Positions 45,960-57,837 of a stretch of DNA of 64,000 nucleotides are shown here, piece by piece. Each line of letters opens with the position of its first letter. The first letter of the stretch is position 1. The notes below the pieces were generated by a model that saw only the letters and a list, made by a program, of their open reading frames with translations, was not told the DNA's origin and made no database searches. This stretch comes from Magicicada septendecula (taxonomy: Eukaryota > Arthropoda > Insecta > Hemiptera > Cicadidae): positions 338,543,076 to 338,607,075 of the forward strand of contig CM068368.1 in assembly GCA_034769895.1 (NCBI GenBank). Direction: 5' to 3'. The translations under genes and the position numbers were made by a program.

Positions 45960-46955
45960 GAAGTGAAGCACTGGTGTAACAAACTCAATATTTAAAACAA
46001 AAGGATATAAGCGAATTTGTAATAATTAAAGAGGTTTAAGTCTACTGGATGTAAACTACAAGGCCTTCTCTATTATTTTGATGAAACGATTAAAGTCATG
46101 CAACGAAGTGATGTAGGAAGAATAACACTGTGGATTCAGATGAAAACGAAGTACAACTAATTTAAGTTATGCAGTATATCAAGCTTTTGAAAAAAAATAC
46201 TGTAAATATAATTTTGGTCTTCATAGTTACAGGCAGGCATTTGACAGAATTCATAAATTTGTGTTACTGGATAGTATGGAAAGTGTTTATGTACCACCGA
46301 AGCTAATACGGCTCAGAAGAATTAAACAATGAGGTTGCATTTATGAGAGGAAGATGGGCAGAAGTTTTAAAATAACTAGTGGTGTTAGGCATTGTGATAC
46401 CCTATCAACCTTCCTCTTTGACAAGTCGTTGTATGAAATAATGGTACTGGTGTTAATGGAAATATACCTAGGTATACTAATGATAGCTTTTTGGTTGCCA
46501 ATGTGTGACAGCTTGTACAGATATAAAAATGAGTGCTTCTGTGGCAACAAGAACTGTTCGATATTATGTATTAATAGAAGGTTACAGACTTGAGGAGGTA
46601 GAAGTCGTGAAACTATCTGGGAACAAATTTTAACAAAGCAAATCAAAGATTGCATCAAAGATTTCCAAGGCATTAATATTACAAGAAACTGACCATACCA
46701 AATCTAAAATAATCTTCCGAATGACTAAAATGAAGCTTTATAAAACTGATTAGGTCGCTATTATCGTACGAGCAGAAGCCTTGATACAAAATATCAGAAA
46801 AATATTTTTAATTTGAAAATTTATGAGCGAAAAATAAAAAAGGAAGCTTTTAGCATTGTAAAGAAGGAGAATACCACTATAAAATGGACGATAAAGAATA
46901 ACAGTGAGATAGATGGCATTATTAAAGGAAAATGTATTTGAAGTATTATAAAATC
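45960..46955 (+). mobile_element. LINE fragment, left half (split by another LINE)
   Basis: Plus strand, decayed ORF2: RGLSLLDVNYKAFSIILMKR (near 46040-46090), HCGFR, RSTT, SYRQAFDRIHKFVLLDSM (motif A, near 46225), VPPKLIRL, GRSFKITSGVRHCDTLSTFL (46350-46420), a YTND remnant of the catalytic box near 46474, KMKLYKT (46730) and LKIYERKIKKEAFSIVKKEN (46810). This is the RT and C-terminal region of a common insect LINE type with GVRQGD and ERKxLR motifs. Many stops and frame shifts make it an old copy. It continues at 49966 after the inserted LINE. Confidence 0.82.
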
Positions 46956-47526
46956 ATTGGGGTCGAGGGAACTTGGAGAGGTAACACTTTGCTGCGGGTT
47001 GACTGGGCAGTGGTCCTCACAAGACCCAGGGTTGGAGGAAGTGATGGCGCCCCTCCAATGTAATGGACCCCTTAGCTTCTATCCAGCCAAGACCGTACTG
47101 CGTGGTGAAGAACCACATCCTACACGAGGTGACCCTGTTTTGCAGAACAGTACGGATCTAGACCGGAAAGTCGATAAACATTCCTGGTGGAAGGCAGCAG
47201 TATCCACCAGTACCAAGTTAAGGATCAAAGGAAAGGATCCTGGAACGGCTTAACTTTGCAATATTGGAGGCGTGAATCTGGATGATTCAGACGGCTGTAA
47301 TACTGCGGAAACGGGGAGTGGGACCTCGAAGCCAGAGAGAAGGCAATCCCCCTAGGACAAGGGAATTCCGAATTACATCCCCTCCTCCAGACGGAGGTTG
47401 TGTGGATAGGGTCAGTAACCCACCCACGTAAAAAATATCTTACTTACAGAAAAAAAGCCTCGGAAATGGTGTTAATGGGAAAATGACCACAGCGAAGAGA
47501 TCAGGACTATGCAAATGGGTAGCGGG

Positions 47527-48194
47527 CCAATTTAAGATTGCTACCTGGAATGTGCGTGGAATAACAAATAGGAGTTTGAACTGGCGAAGATGTTAGAGGA
47601 TAGAAATATAAATCTGGCGGTAGTAACGGAGATAAAAAAAATTAAAACGATCAAAGTACGTTGGGCATTATGACATGTTGTGTAGAGGTGTAAGTCTGAA
47701 TCAGAGAGCGGCAAAAGGAGTGTCATTGTTTATTGATAATAAATGGGAATCGAGAATAAAGGAGGTTCAGTATGTCAATGAGAGAATCGTTACTGTGAAA
47801 TAAAACATGGCAGGGGTACCTGGTTGTTATTGGGGTTTACGCTCCAGAAGAAGGGAGAAAAGAAGAAACAGAAGAATTTTATAAAACTCTCCAGCAATTA
47901 GTTGATAAATTAAATTTGAGATATGAAGTTCTATTGATGAGGGACATGAATGCTAGAGTAGGGAATATAGGTACGCCAAAAGTAATGGGGACATGTGGCG
48001 AAGAGGTAAAAAACTCAAATGGAGAATTTGCAGCTTTTAATGAACTAATCATTTCTAATACCTTTAAAAAGAAGAGGGATATACATAAGTATAGTTGGGC
48101 GGCCGGAGGGTGTAGATCTATAATCGATTATGTCATAGGTAATAAAAGAATAGCACAACGTGTACAAGATACTACAGTAAAAATAGGTATCTGA
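47527..48194 (+). pseudogene. RTE-like LINE endonuclease domain
   Basis: Reads QFKIATWNVRGITN (47527 on), KMLEDRNINLAVVTEIKK, a shifted VGHYDMLCRGVSLNQRAA and KGVSLFIDNKWES, then from 47916 RYEVLLMRDMNARVGNIGTP, NTFKKKRDIHKYSWAAGG and RSIIDYVIGNKRIAQRVQ. These match the exonuclease-endonuclease-phosphatase fold that nicks LINE targets. The active-site Asp/Asn pair is seen in RDMNARVG (family GDMNARVG or GDFNxRVG, with the first Gly changed to Arg) and the later Asp in IDYV. There are a few frame breaks between the blocks. Confidence 0.9.
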
Positions 48195-48441
48195 GGTATC
48201 TTGACAGTCCTACAGAGGAAAACAAAGAAGAATATAGACAAGCCAGGAATAAAGCCAGGGTACTGTCAAAGAAAGGTCATAGAGACTCTTGGGAGAGATT
48301 TATAGAATATGTTTAACATGATTTGTATGGAAGGCAATCGTTGGCTTATAAAATAATTAAAACATTAAATAGAAATGAGAGAGAAAATGTGCAATTAAAT
48401 GTGGTTGGCAAGCAAACATGGATAGAACATTATAAGCAATT

Positions 48442-49360
48442 ATGGTACAAGGAGGAAGAACAAGAGGATGTAGGTTATATACATACACTAAAGTAGACAG
48501 TCTAATTATGGAGGAATTGCTGGAGGCATTAAGAAAATCAAAAAACCGGAAAGCATCAGAGATAAATGGACTAAACACTGAATTATTAAAATATGCGGGT
48601 ATAATGTTTCATCACGCCTCCTGCATTTTTATAGTATGTGCTGGAAGAGAAAAATAATTCCAAAAGAATGGCGCCAAGGAAGGTAGTTTCTCTTTTCAAG
48701 AGACGTGATAGAGCGAACCCAAGTATCTATAGAGGGGTAAGTCTGTTAGACACTGCATACAAGGTATACACAAGGATATTGAATGAGAGGTTAAAGGTGA
48801 TAGCAGATTTTTTACTGTCAGAGGAGCAAATGAGTTTTAGGAAGGGAAAGTTATGTATGGATGCCATTTTCACATTGTAAAGAATAATTGAACAGAGACG
48901 GGAGTTTAATTGTGAAACACACTTGGCATTTGTAGATTTGACAAAAGCCTTTGACAATGTTAAAAGGACATTACTATGGGGAATCCTTCACAGAAGAGGT
49001 TACCCTATACATCTTATAGAAACTATAGATAGCCTTTATGTAGAAACCACTGTACGACTGGTTATAGGAGGAAGGATGCCTGAGGAAGTTCCCACTAATA
49101 AGTGGGTAAGACAAGGCTGCTGTATATCGTCGATGCTCTTCAATATGTATATAGATGACATGTTTAAAACATGGAAATCTTAAGTTGATCCAGGGATTTT
49201 TCTGAAAGGAATGGTTTTAAACTCCATTTTGTAAGCAGATGATATGGTAATAATTCAGGACAGCGAGGATAAACTACAGAAATCAATGTTCACACTAAAT
49301 CGAATAGCAGGTGAATATGGCTTTAAAATATCAGCGGACAAGACCAAAACAATGGCATTC
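48442..49360 (+). pseudogene. RTE-like LINE reverse transcriptase
   Basis: Blocks: MEELLEALRKSKNRKASEIN, then LNTELLKYAG; DTAYKVYTRILNERLKVIAD; LLSEEQMSFRKGKLCMDAIF; motif A HLAFVDLTKAFDNVKRTLLW (48923 on); SLYVETTVRLVIGG; VRQGCCISSMLFNMYIDD; the catalytic box, preserved as ADDMVIIQ but with a stop in place of the preceding tyrosine near 49230; and GEYGFKISADKTKTMAF. Order and spacing are canonical. It is closely related in motif wording to the LINE at 2567-4090. At least four in-frame stops or shifts lie between the blocks. Confidence 0.9.
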
Positions 49361-49439
49361 AGAGGGAAGCAACCGGTAAGAACTTAGATAGTTATAGATG
49401 GAAAGATTAATGGAACAAGTCCAGCATTTCAGTTACTTA

Positions 49440-49934
49440 GGATGTTACATTACATTACATTACATGTTACAGTGGGACAGAACTGGATCTGGATAAAAAA
49501 TTAAACAAATTTAGGAATATCTGTGGAAAAATTCACAGATACCTAAAAAATAGGACATAGAAGGAAACAAAGATAAGGTTTTTTAACACGGTAGCGGTAC
49601 AAGTTTTGATGTATGGAGATGAAGCCAGAGTAATGACACAAAGAGACAAACCAAAGATTCAGACAGCGGAGATGAAGTTTATAAGGAGTACTTTTGGCTG
49701 TAGGCTACCCTTCTTAATAGAAAGAAGAATGTGAATATAAGGGTGGAACTGAGGGGCGAACCATTGTTGGAACAGCTAAGGAGCAACAAAAGAAGGTGGT
49801 GTGAACATTTGGGCGGAATGGCGGGTGACAGGATTCCAGTGATAGCAATATATAGACCGGTGGGGAAGAGAGATGTAGGACGGCCGAGAGCGAAGTGGGT
49901 CCCGGAACAGGTTCAGGATGAGCTTAGCCCTTGA
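49440..49934 (+). pseudogene. RTE-like LINE C-terminal domain with pentanucleotide insertion
   Basis: After the RT the family sequence resumes in pieces: SGTELDLDKKLNKF, KTKIRFFNTVAVQVLMYGDE, AEMKFIRSTFGCR, then a frame from 49731 with RVELRGEPLLEQLRSNKRRW, CEHLGGM, RPVGKRDVGRPRAKW, ending at 49934. A (TTACA)4-like run at 49443-49471 interrupts the LGC...SGTELD junction and is not part of the family sequence. It is a post-insertion microsatellite or a tiny insertion. Confidence 0.85.
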
Positions 49935-49965
49935 AGTTGATGATTATGATGATGATAATATTATT

Positions 49966-50095
49966 TAAAGAATATGGTCTGTTGGGACATGTAAAGGGTA
50001 TGGATAGAGGAGCAACCAAAGAAAACCTTGGATGTAAATACTGAAGTAATGAAGAGGGTAGGAAGATTTCCGTCAAGGCTGCTACTCTCAGCCAT
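49966..50095 (+). mobile_element. LINE fragment, right part (continuation of 45960-46955)
   Basis: Reads FKEYGLLGHVKGMDRG, which continues the IIK...LRWxGHVxRM region expected after SIIK at the end of the left fragment. This shows the two pieces are one older LINE, interrupted by the nested RTE-like LINE. The end point near 50095 is approximate; no tail was seen. Confidence 0.65.
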
Positions 50096-50841
50096 GTAGC
50101 TATTGTTTAGTCAGTTTACTGGTGACTTTTGTGTGCTACATGTAAGTTGTAGTTACATATTATTTTAGTTTATTAATTGTGTAAACTGTTTTTTAAATTT
50201 GCAGGAGACGATTGTTGTTTTATTTTATTTCCTAGAGCTTCCTGGTGTTTAGCTGATGATGTGTGAAGATGTTGCATTTTCGTACTTGGCACTGACTGAC
50301 TTGACTAGTTAGGATAAGTGATCCACTATCTACACGTGGCTACTACAGGCGCAAAGGGAAAGGCGGTAAAAACTCCTTAGCACTGTCACCCAAAGTCAAG
50401 AGGCGAGTTTATATGGGGAAGAACAAGAACGAAGCTCAGCTGTATCCTGAGGCTCAGTGAATCGAGAAACTGTGGCAAGCGGGACCGATCATTCGTACTT
50501 CGCAACTGGACTTCACTTTGGACCCGACAAAGCTAAATTAACATTGTCACATGAAATGAGATTCAGGCAGCGATGGTCAGTGCCCACTCCGCTGCTATTA
50601 CGTGTTTCCAGAGCGTGAACACCTTGAAGCGTGGGTAATTTGCAGGCTACATATGGAATCCTTGTACATTAGGTTGGAGGTTGCTCAGCAGATTGTAAAA
50701 ACGCATGTTACAAATCTTTGAACACAGTACCATTCAGCTTATAACGCGGTTTTATAATACTCAGCTTATGAAACATTACACGTGATTATTTTCTTCTTGT
50801 TCGAAAGCACGCACACGCAGTCTATAGTGAAACAAGAAAGT

Positions 50842-50872
<31 letters not shown>
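50842..50872. repeat. (TAG)10 microsatellite
   Basis: Uninterrupted TAG trinucleotide run. Confidence 0.97.
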
Positions 50873-50873
<1 letters not shown>

Positions 50874-51845
50874 ATAAGTATGTGACGTAGTGACAGAAAG
50901 GCACTTACATGTTCGTAGGTTGGCTGCTGGCTATGTGCACCAGTGAAAGTCAGTGAAAGTATTGCTGTCGCTGTTGTGTGTGTCTTTTGCAGTCCGCTCT
51001 ATTTAAATTCTGCGCCACAGCACTCATTTACGAGTAATTTAGTCACATCTTAACTTCAAGCAGGCCTATCACTTTGTTTTATATATTTGATTTTTTTTAT
51101 TTAATCGAATCTTAAGGGGTTTAAGAGAATTAATTATTACGGTATTGAAATTAGGTGAGAAACCACGAAAACAATTTTGGTAAGATTTTATGATACTATA
51201 GTTGTCCTAGTTTTAACTTTATCACCATAACCAATTTGTAAGGTCACTGCTCAGGCTCACAATACCTTTTCCACTGCCAATATAATGCACAAGAAGATGA
51301 GATGCGACAGAAGATGTCCCAAAAGAGGTCACTTCCCCTCTTCTTTCCTCTGTCATGAGTACGTGGTAAAGTCTGTTAAGTTGAAAAACCTAATCCCTGA
51401 GTAACCAGTTTCTTTGGCACTCCAAGCCAGGAAGTAACAAGAAATGGTTTACGAGCCGATTGTTACTGTTCATCCAGGCGATTTCTGGTTACAGAACGAT
51501 TACCGTCTGTGGAAGGGGAGTCAAGGGTAGGGTTTTTGAACTAAACGATAACGTAATGAACAAAATTTGAACAATCGTTGCAACGGATAGATGGACCTCA
51601 TAAGCCAAGAGTGAATGTGTATTGGAGAAGGAGACTCTAGTGTAAGTTCCTGCTACATCAGCACGTTTCCACAAGGGGCAGATTACCGACACATGTAAAA
51701 AGGAATACGACATATGAGTTTCGTCTTTTTTATATGTTTATTTTTATATGTTTTTATATTATATGCTGATGTTTAAAGTGAAGTAGAATAATAAAGACAA
51801 TAACAAAAGTATGAAGAATAAATTGTAAAGAATAAACTATGAAGT

Positions 51846-51869
51846 ATTGTGTTCTTTTAAGAACACAAT
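51846..51869. repeat. Perfect inverted repeat, 11-bp arms
   Basis: ATTGTGTTCTT - TT - AAGAACACAAT, fully complementary. Function unknown. Confidence 0.9.
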
Positions 51870-51945
51870 GTTTGCTCACAAATGTTATTGGAGTAGATAT
51901 TCTATTTACTGTTGTAAAAAATCGTATCTAATTAGTAACACAGCC

Positions 51946-51952
<7 letters not shown>

Positions 51953-51993
<41 letters not shown>
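51953..51993. repeat. (TA)20 microsatellite
   Basis: Uninterrupted TA dinucleotide run. Confidence 0.97.
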
Positions 51994-51996
<3 letters not shown>

Positions 51997-52529
51997 TTTA
52001 TAAAAAAGGTTCTTGCTTTTAAATGAAGTTATCATTTAAATCAATACACACAAATCAATCATTGGTTCTCGTAGAGTAGATAGTACTAACAAATTACATA
52101 GTTGGCTTCCACAGCCTACTAGTAACCGATTTAGAGTGCTCAATTTACAAAGCGACAGTTGCATTTACTTTAGAAAACTCTTATCTGCTGAGGACAGTTT
52201 TTTACTTGTAGCATTTAAAATTTGTTTTACCTTAGTTTATGATTAGATCAGATACGCACAGAAGAGACTTTCGCACTAATGAGATCGATAAATAAAATCA
52301 TTCAATCTACCTTCTTTTACCCTCCCTGCTCAAGTCGAGTTCTTTGCATGTGTAGTGTAGAGCCATATGTTTAGTGATTTTTTCACAGATATGTGGGACC
52401 TAGAGATTAAGTAGCGGTAGGTAGAGGACATTGTAAAAGTATTTATGTATAATATATTAATTTTGCCTTCGTCATTTATGAACATCATTAGATACAATGT
52501 TTAATAAATTAATAAAAGCCGTTTTAGTA
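51994..52529. other. Non-coding stretch, nothing recognised
   Basis: AT-rich; no open frame or repeat of note before the gypsy-type fossil. Confidence 0.55.
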
Positions 52530-53955
52530 GTTAATAAAGAAAAATGTGAAATCGGGAGGTATAAAGTTTTTAGGCTACATTATATTTGAAAACGACGTTT
52601 GTACTGACCCTGAAAAAACACAAAAAACACACCCTGAAAAAACATTCCTGAGTATCGCTAATTTCTCAACTCTTAGGAAGATGAAAGAGTTGATATTAGA
52701 GCTTTCCTAGGATTAACGGGTTATTATAAGCGTTTCTCACCATAGTATTCCAATACTATTGTTCCCTTACTTGAGTTATTAGGTAAAGGTAATAAAAAAT
52801 GGAGATGGGAACCCAAACATCAGCAAGCTTTGGATGACGTTATTTAGCAATAACTTACACTTATACCACCCTGAAAGGGAAGGTAAATACGTCTTATGTA
52901 CAGACGCATCTGATCTAGTGGTGGGGGAGTACAACAAAACAAACAGGGTGAATATAGTGTTTCGCCTACGCTGACAGAACCCCTAAAGGAGATGAAAGAA
53001 ATTATTTCAGCTTAGAAAAGAAAATTTTAGCTATTGTATACACCTTGAATATATTTCGGCATTATTTACATTGTCAGCAATTCGAAATTTACACAGACGA
53101 ATAGGCATTATCATTATAATTAAAATGTCGGCTGATTAACAAGCGTATGACTAGATGGATTATGGCTATACAAGAATATGACTTTGTTATTAAATATTGC
53201 ACTCGTACAAGTTATAACGTGGAGGTGTATGTTCTCTACAAACGTATGGATGATCGTTGGAAGATTATCGTACCTCAACATTTAGTTGAAGATATAATAT
53301 GGGCATGCCATAAAAACTTGGCGGGTGCAAGTGCCTACAGGTGTTACCTCGCCTTACGAGGGGACTTCATTTGGAACAGCGTGATGAACAAGATACGTGG
53401 GAGTTTACGTACATGTTATAATTGTCAAGCAACCCCAAAATAACACAAAAATACCCCAACCAGCACACATATGTGGAGATGAATAACATAATTACAAAGG
53501 GTAAAGTTGAAATGTTGTGTGTTGACTTTCTAGATCCCTTACCGAAAGCCACTCAGGGAGTTAAACACTTAATAATATGCATTGGTGCCTCAACTAAGTT
53601 AGTAAAATTATATGCCATCACGCGACCCACAACTAATACAGTATTAAATGTAATTCTCAAGAAATATATCCCTGAGCATGGAAATATCAAAAGGGTATTG
53701 AGTGACCAAAGTACACAGTTTCAAATAAAGTTTAGTCCGATACTCTGACACAGCATGAGATTCAACCTGTTTTGACTGCTATTAAGCGACCTTAAGATAA
53801 TTTAACTGAAAGAGTCAACAGGGAATTAGGTAGGTTGTTCCGTGTTTACTGTCATGAACGGAATAATAGTTGGCCATATTATATACAATTCTTCAAACAA
53901 TGTGTTAATGAGAATTATAATACTGTCACCGGTTAGGCCTGTACACCGATGGATT
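52530..53955 (+). mobile_element. Ty3/gypsy-type LTR retrotransposon fossil (pol part)
   Basis: A fossil of the pol region in the usual order: the end of the reverse transcriptase, RNase H (near 52880-53110), the integrase zinc-binding region (near 53270-53430) and the integrase core with the start of its C-terminal region (near 53500-53955). Short diagnostic phrases are LGLTGYY-like wording near 52710, LCTDASD near 52900 and RHYLHCQQFEIYTD near 53060. gag, protease and both LTRs were not found. It is broken in many places (of the order of ten) and looks old. Confidence 0.85.
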
Positions 53956-55224
53956 TGAATTCTGTGAATTCTGGGAAGCAACCAAGTAGATCTGTGATGG
54001 ATATATAAAGCGTGTAAATACTGCCATCTACCCGTTCCGACGCAGATAAAGAGACTGCAAGAGCACGAACTTAATGGAAAGGTAACAAACTTATATATGT
54101 ATATATGTGTATGTATGTGTATTATATGTGTATTACACATACATGTATATAAGCCAGATTTATTTTTTACAACGGGAATCGGACCAAAGACGCGATGTAG
54201 CGACCTCAAATTCTGTCTACAATTAGGACAATGACCCAAGATTTTAAACTTTACGTACAAATTCCTTCTGAATTTTCCTTGGAAGAACGTAGTTAATTCC
54301 TTGTGAACACTGAGAAATGTGAGGCAGTAAACAACAGCTAGTTATGATGTTGGAAAAAAATATTCTTCTTTTTTGAACCGTTTAGTAACTAATCTCAGAT
54401 AGTTAATCATTCTAACCAAATATATCTGAAGTAACCAATTACACATATTGTCTCAACAGTCTAACTACTTTGACTATTAGTTTGACTGCTACTACAGTTT
54501 GGGTCAAGAAAGAAAACTTTGCAGCGTTATATAAAATTAGAACCACTTGAGCAAAAACATAAGTTAAAAAGAAAAGTTTACACTTTTCTGTATTCTGTTT
54601 TAATATTATAATACACACGACGTAAACCTGGAGGAATTACGAAAGCTTACGCATAATGTCGACTCCTCTTTTAGCCTGTTTACCCGTTCCGTAACATCCG
54701 TAAGGTAGTAGGCCTATATAACAATTCTCATTCAAATATATTTAAAAACTGAGAGTGCTCTATCATTTAAGCTTTAAAATGAAACTCGGGTCAGTAGTTT
54801 TAAATTAGTATTTCGGAAACATTTTTGCTATTTCCGTAAACATCGGTTCTCCGTAAAGGTAGGCAAATATTTATTAATTATAATTCGTAATGTAATAAAA
54901 CTTTACGAAGCGTACAGAGTCTCACATGTTGTACATGCGGTTTCGGGGTGACAATTTTGTTTTCAATTATGAAGAGAAAGAGAAATTATCAAATTATTAT
55001 TAAACAAGGAGAAACATTCAAGATCATTAGACTGAATAAGCTTGTATTACAAACGAGTGTTTAAAAAATTTGGTTAAAGGCTGATGTAGAGGAAGTACAT
55101 GACTTGTTATGCCTCATCACCTTAGCAAATGAAATCGTTCAGTGGAAGAAAGATGAAGAAAGAGAAGAACAAAAGAAGAGGAAGAGGCAGAAGAAGAAAC
55201 GAGAAGAATACGATGAAGAAAAAC
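53956..55224. other. Non-coding stretch with a TA/TG repeat patch
   Basis: Includes an imperfect TATG/TGTA repeat (54091-54150) with 11-bp inverted arms (54111-54144). A 144-residue minus-strand frame over it is repeat-driven. Confidence 0.5.
54091..54150. repeat. Imperfect TATATG/TGTA repeat with inverted arms
   Basis: ATGTATGTGTA (54111-54121) pairs with TACACATACAT (54134-54144). Confidence 0.85.
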
Positions 55225-55287
55225 AGAAGAAGAAGAAGAAGAAGAAGAAGAAGAAGAAGAAGAAGAAGAAGAAGAAGAAGAAGAAGA
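55225..55287. repeat. (AGA)n microsatellite
   Basis: About 21 AGA units, preceded by 90 bp of GAA-rich imperfect repeat. The Lys/Arg-rich and Leu-rich frames over it are not genes. Confidence 0.96.
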
Positions 55288-57733
55288 GAAAAGTTAGGTC
55301 TGGAGTTGCACTGATACAAGGTGGAAAATTAGTGATGCCTATGAATATACTTCAAGTGACCAAGTGACCATACCTGCGATTATGAATATGCTGCCTTGAT
55401 CATTTTCAACTCCCCAAAGCTGTCTTTGTCTACCACGCTGTCAGATTGGAAAGTGTACGCTGTACACGTTTTTAGGAACTCATTTCTCACCAGAGTATCT
55501 TGTTACCATATCCTTCGACAGGACATTGTCTTCTGTTAAGTTACATTTCAATACATCTACACTCCCTTTACCACCATTAACAAGAATTTTATCCCATCTT
55601 AGCAAATTGTTTAGCCACTTTACAAAAGTCGTTCTGCCGACCCCATAAGACACGACAATAAAGACACATTTCTCATGACTGTATGAAAATAATTTCAGTT
55701 AGTTTTCTATTCGCGCTTTTTTCTTGAGTTCCTTTCGGAGATTTTTCTTATAGATCTTGTTAAAAATCAAATAAAATGGCATATGTAAAATTTACGCTAA
55801 GTCTGTTCCTAACCTTAGTTTGTTCTTACTTTAGTGGCAAACGCACAGCAAGAATCTACGCGCATGGTACTATTTACGCGCATGATTACCAGTTTTTTGT
55901 TCAGAAAACACTTAAGGGAAAGTAACATACTTTACTGAAAATAAAATGTCAAGAATCCGTTAGCAGACAACCGGTCTGTTACCAAAGTAACAGAATGTTT
56001 TGGACATTTAAATTAGGAATTTGTTTACATATGGGCTCTGTCCGTCTGTCTCATATACATACGTGCCCGTGTGACCGTTACGTAATGAGACTCGTATAAT
56101 TGATTTCCGTATTGTTAATATTCTAGATTTCTGCGACACTGGGATAACGGTGTAGAGTAAGTTATTTATTTTTACGTTTTCATTATTTTAGATTTTAAAT
56201 TGATTCAGCTTTCCTTAATTGAAAACTTAAATGCTATAAACTGTCAATTCGGTTATTTTTATTTATTTTTTTTTTAGAATTTCTAATAAACATAAAACAT
56301 TATAGCTTCACACCTCTCAGATTACAAGTCCTTCATAGACGACCAATTTTTTTGTTTTTGTTCAATGCAATTTATTGGTAACACACTTTAAGACAATATG
56401 TAATTTTTCCCTGCTGCTGCTGTATTGCTGTTTTTACTTCAATTATTTACTTCGATTTGTTACAATGAATGATACCAGTTACTTCCGAAACAGCTATATA
56501 TGTATTTTGTTTCATCAACATTAATACTTCTTCTTGAGAATCTTAAATCTTAGTATATTTCTTTTAGTGCTGTTCATTCTGCGCGTAGTTTGAGATCTTC
56601 ATGTATTACAACACACAAGTAAAGCCCATTCATTCTATATGCCTTAGCAGTGCGTATATCCGGCCTACGTGTTGCGTATCGGTAGTGATTGGCTATAGAT
56701 TCTCCTTTCCTACACGTAACAAAGCGCCTGGTCACTGTAGATAACAGCCTACGTAGTTGTAGATGGAGGGTACAGAGATAAGACAAGTTGCTTATGTTGT
56801 GATTTGGTAAGACTAGTTGTGCGATTCTAAAACGAACCATCCTTAGTCAGAATAAAGTCGACTACAGCTTGGAAATACTGACTATTGAACACAACTCCGT
56901 CCTCTTATTGTTTATGTTATGTTTCCTCCACTGCCTGTTTTAGGAATGATTATGGGTCTACGAATTGAATGAATGGTCCAATTTGTCTTCGGTCGCCGCA
57001 TTATCAGTAAGGAGATGTCAAATGCACAAGAGAGAATCTGTTCTTTGCGAAACTCCGACATGTACGTGTACCCTATCCTGTCCTGTTATACAAACGTTCT
57101 ACAATGACTATGCCACATCAGGATGTCCATCGACGGTATAAATCATTTACTATGCTTCGTGAAGCCTTATTTGGATTTATCTTCGTATGGTCTTAGTAAA
57201 ATATATTCTTATGAATTGTATCTATTACACTCAGTGTATTGTAATCTTAAACACGTTAGTCGGTTAGGAGCATAGTGGTGTACGTCAAAATCGTCGTAAT
57301 AACAAAATTGTGAGACAAGACAAAAGAAAAGATTTAATGTCGGTTTTTAGACTGGAATTACAAAAGTGTTATTACATATGATAATTATGTTTTTCATGAG
57401 ACAATGTGAGAAATATTAATTTACTCAAGGCTAAGAAGATTTGACTTATACCACTATGATTCCAACTGGCATACCCTATATGTGCTTACCAATTGTCTGA
57501 CAATATACAATTGTTATTATATCATTTATTAATTCGTCTGATTGTCTAATAACCTTTTAGTTCTATGTGATACTTTTTTTCTGAAACATGCAACATTTCT
57601 TATTCATATCAGTATTCTTTTGGAAGGAAGTTCGGATTCTTCCTTTCCTACCCCGAGCCCTGATTTCTAAACAACCGCTATCCTAAGGTTACTAAAGTCT
57701 TCATTTAATAACTGCACAAATCATCGCATGGGC
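55288..57733. other. Non-coding stretch, nothing recognised
   Basis: AT-rich. An 88-residue minus-strand frame (56574-56840) has no known relative. Confidence 0.55.
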
Positions 57734-57747
57734 CCGCGCGCGCACAT

Positions 57748-57836
<89 letters not shown>
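57734..57836. repeat. (GC)n(CA)n microsatellite
   Basis: CGCGCGCGC followed by about 40 CA units; a short CA tail resumes at 57841-57851. Confidence 0.97.

Positions 57837-57837
<1 letters not shown>

Larger units (their letters stand above)
46956..49965 (+). mobile_element. RTE-like LINE, nearly full length, nested in another LINE
   Basis: About 3.0 kb: a GC-richer 5' region (46956-47520) with a sharp composition change at its start, an apurinic-type endonuclease (47527-48194), RT (48500-49350), a C-terminal domain ending at 49934, and a short TGATGATTATGATGATGAT tail. Length, single long coding region and TGA-type tail fit the RTE clade. Flanks on both sides belong to one other LINE, and degenerate TATTAT-AAA words at 46943 and 49963 look like an old target duplication. 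Many stops and shifts show it is dead. Confidence 0.87.
50096..51952. other. Non-coding stretch with a TAG repeat and a palindrome
   Basis: (TAG)10 at 50842-50872 and a perfect 24-bp palindrome-type hairpin at 51846-51869. No gene recognised. Confidence 0.55.

Noticed and set aside
55104-55367. Lys/Arg-rich frame over the AGA repeat, possibly a LINE tail
   Set aside because: Unlike 2418-2566, no LINE motif adjoins it on either side.
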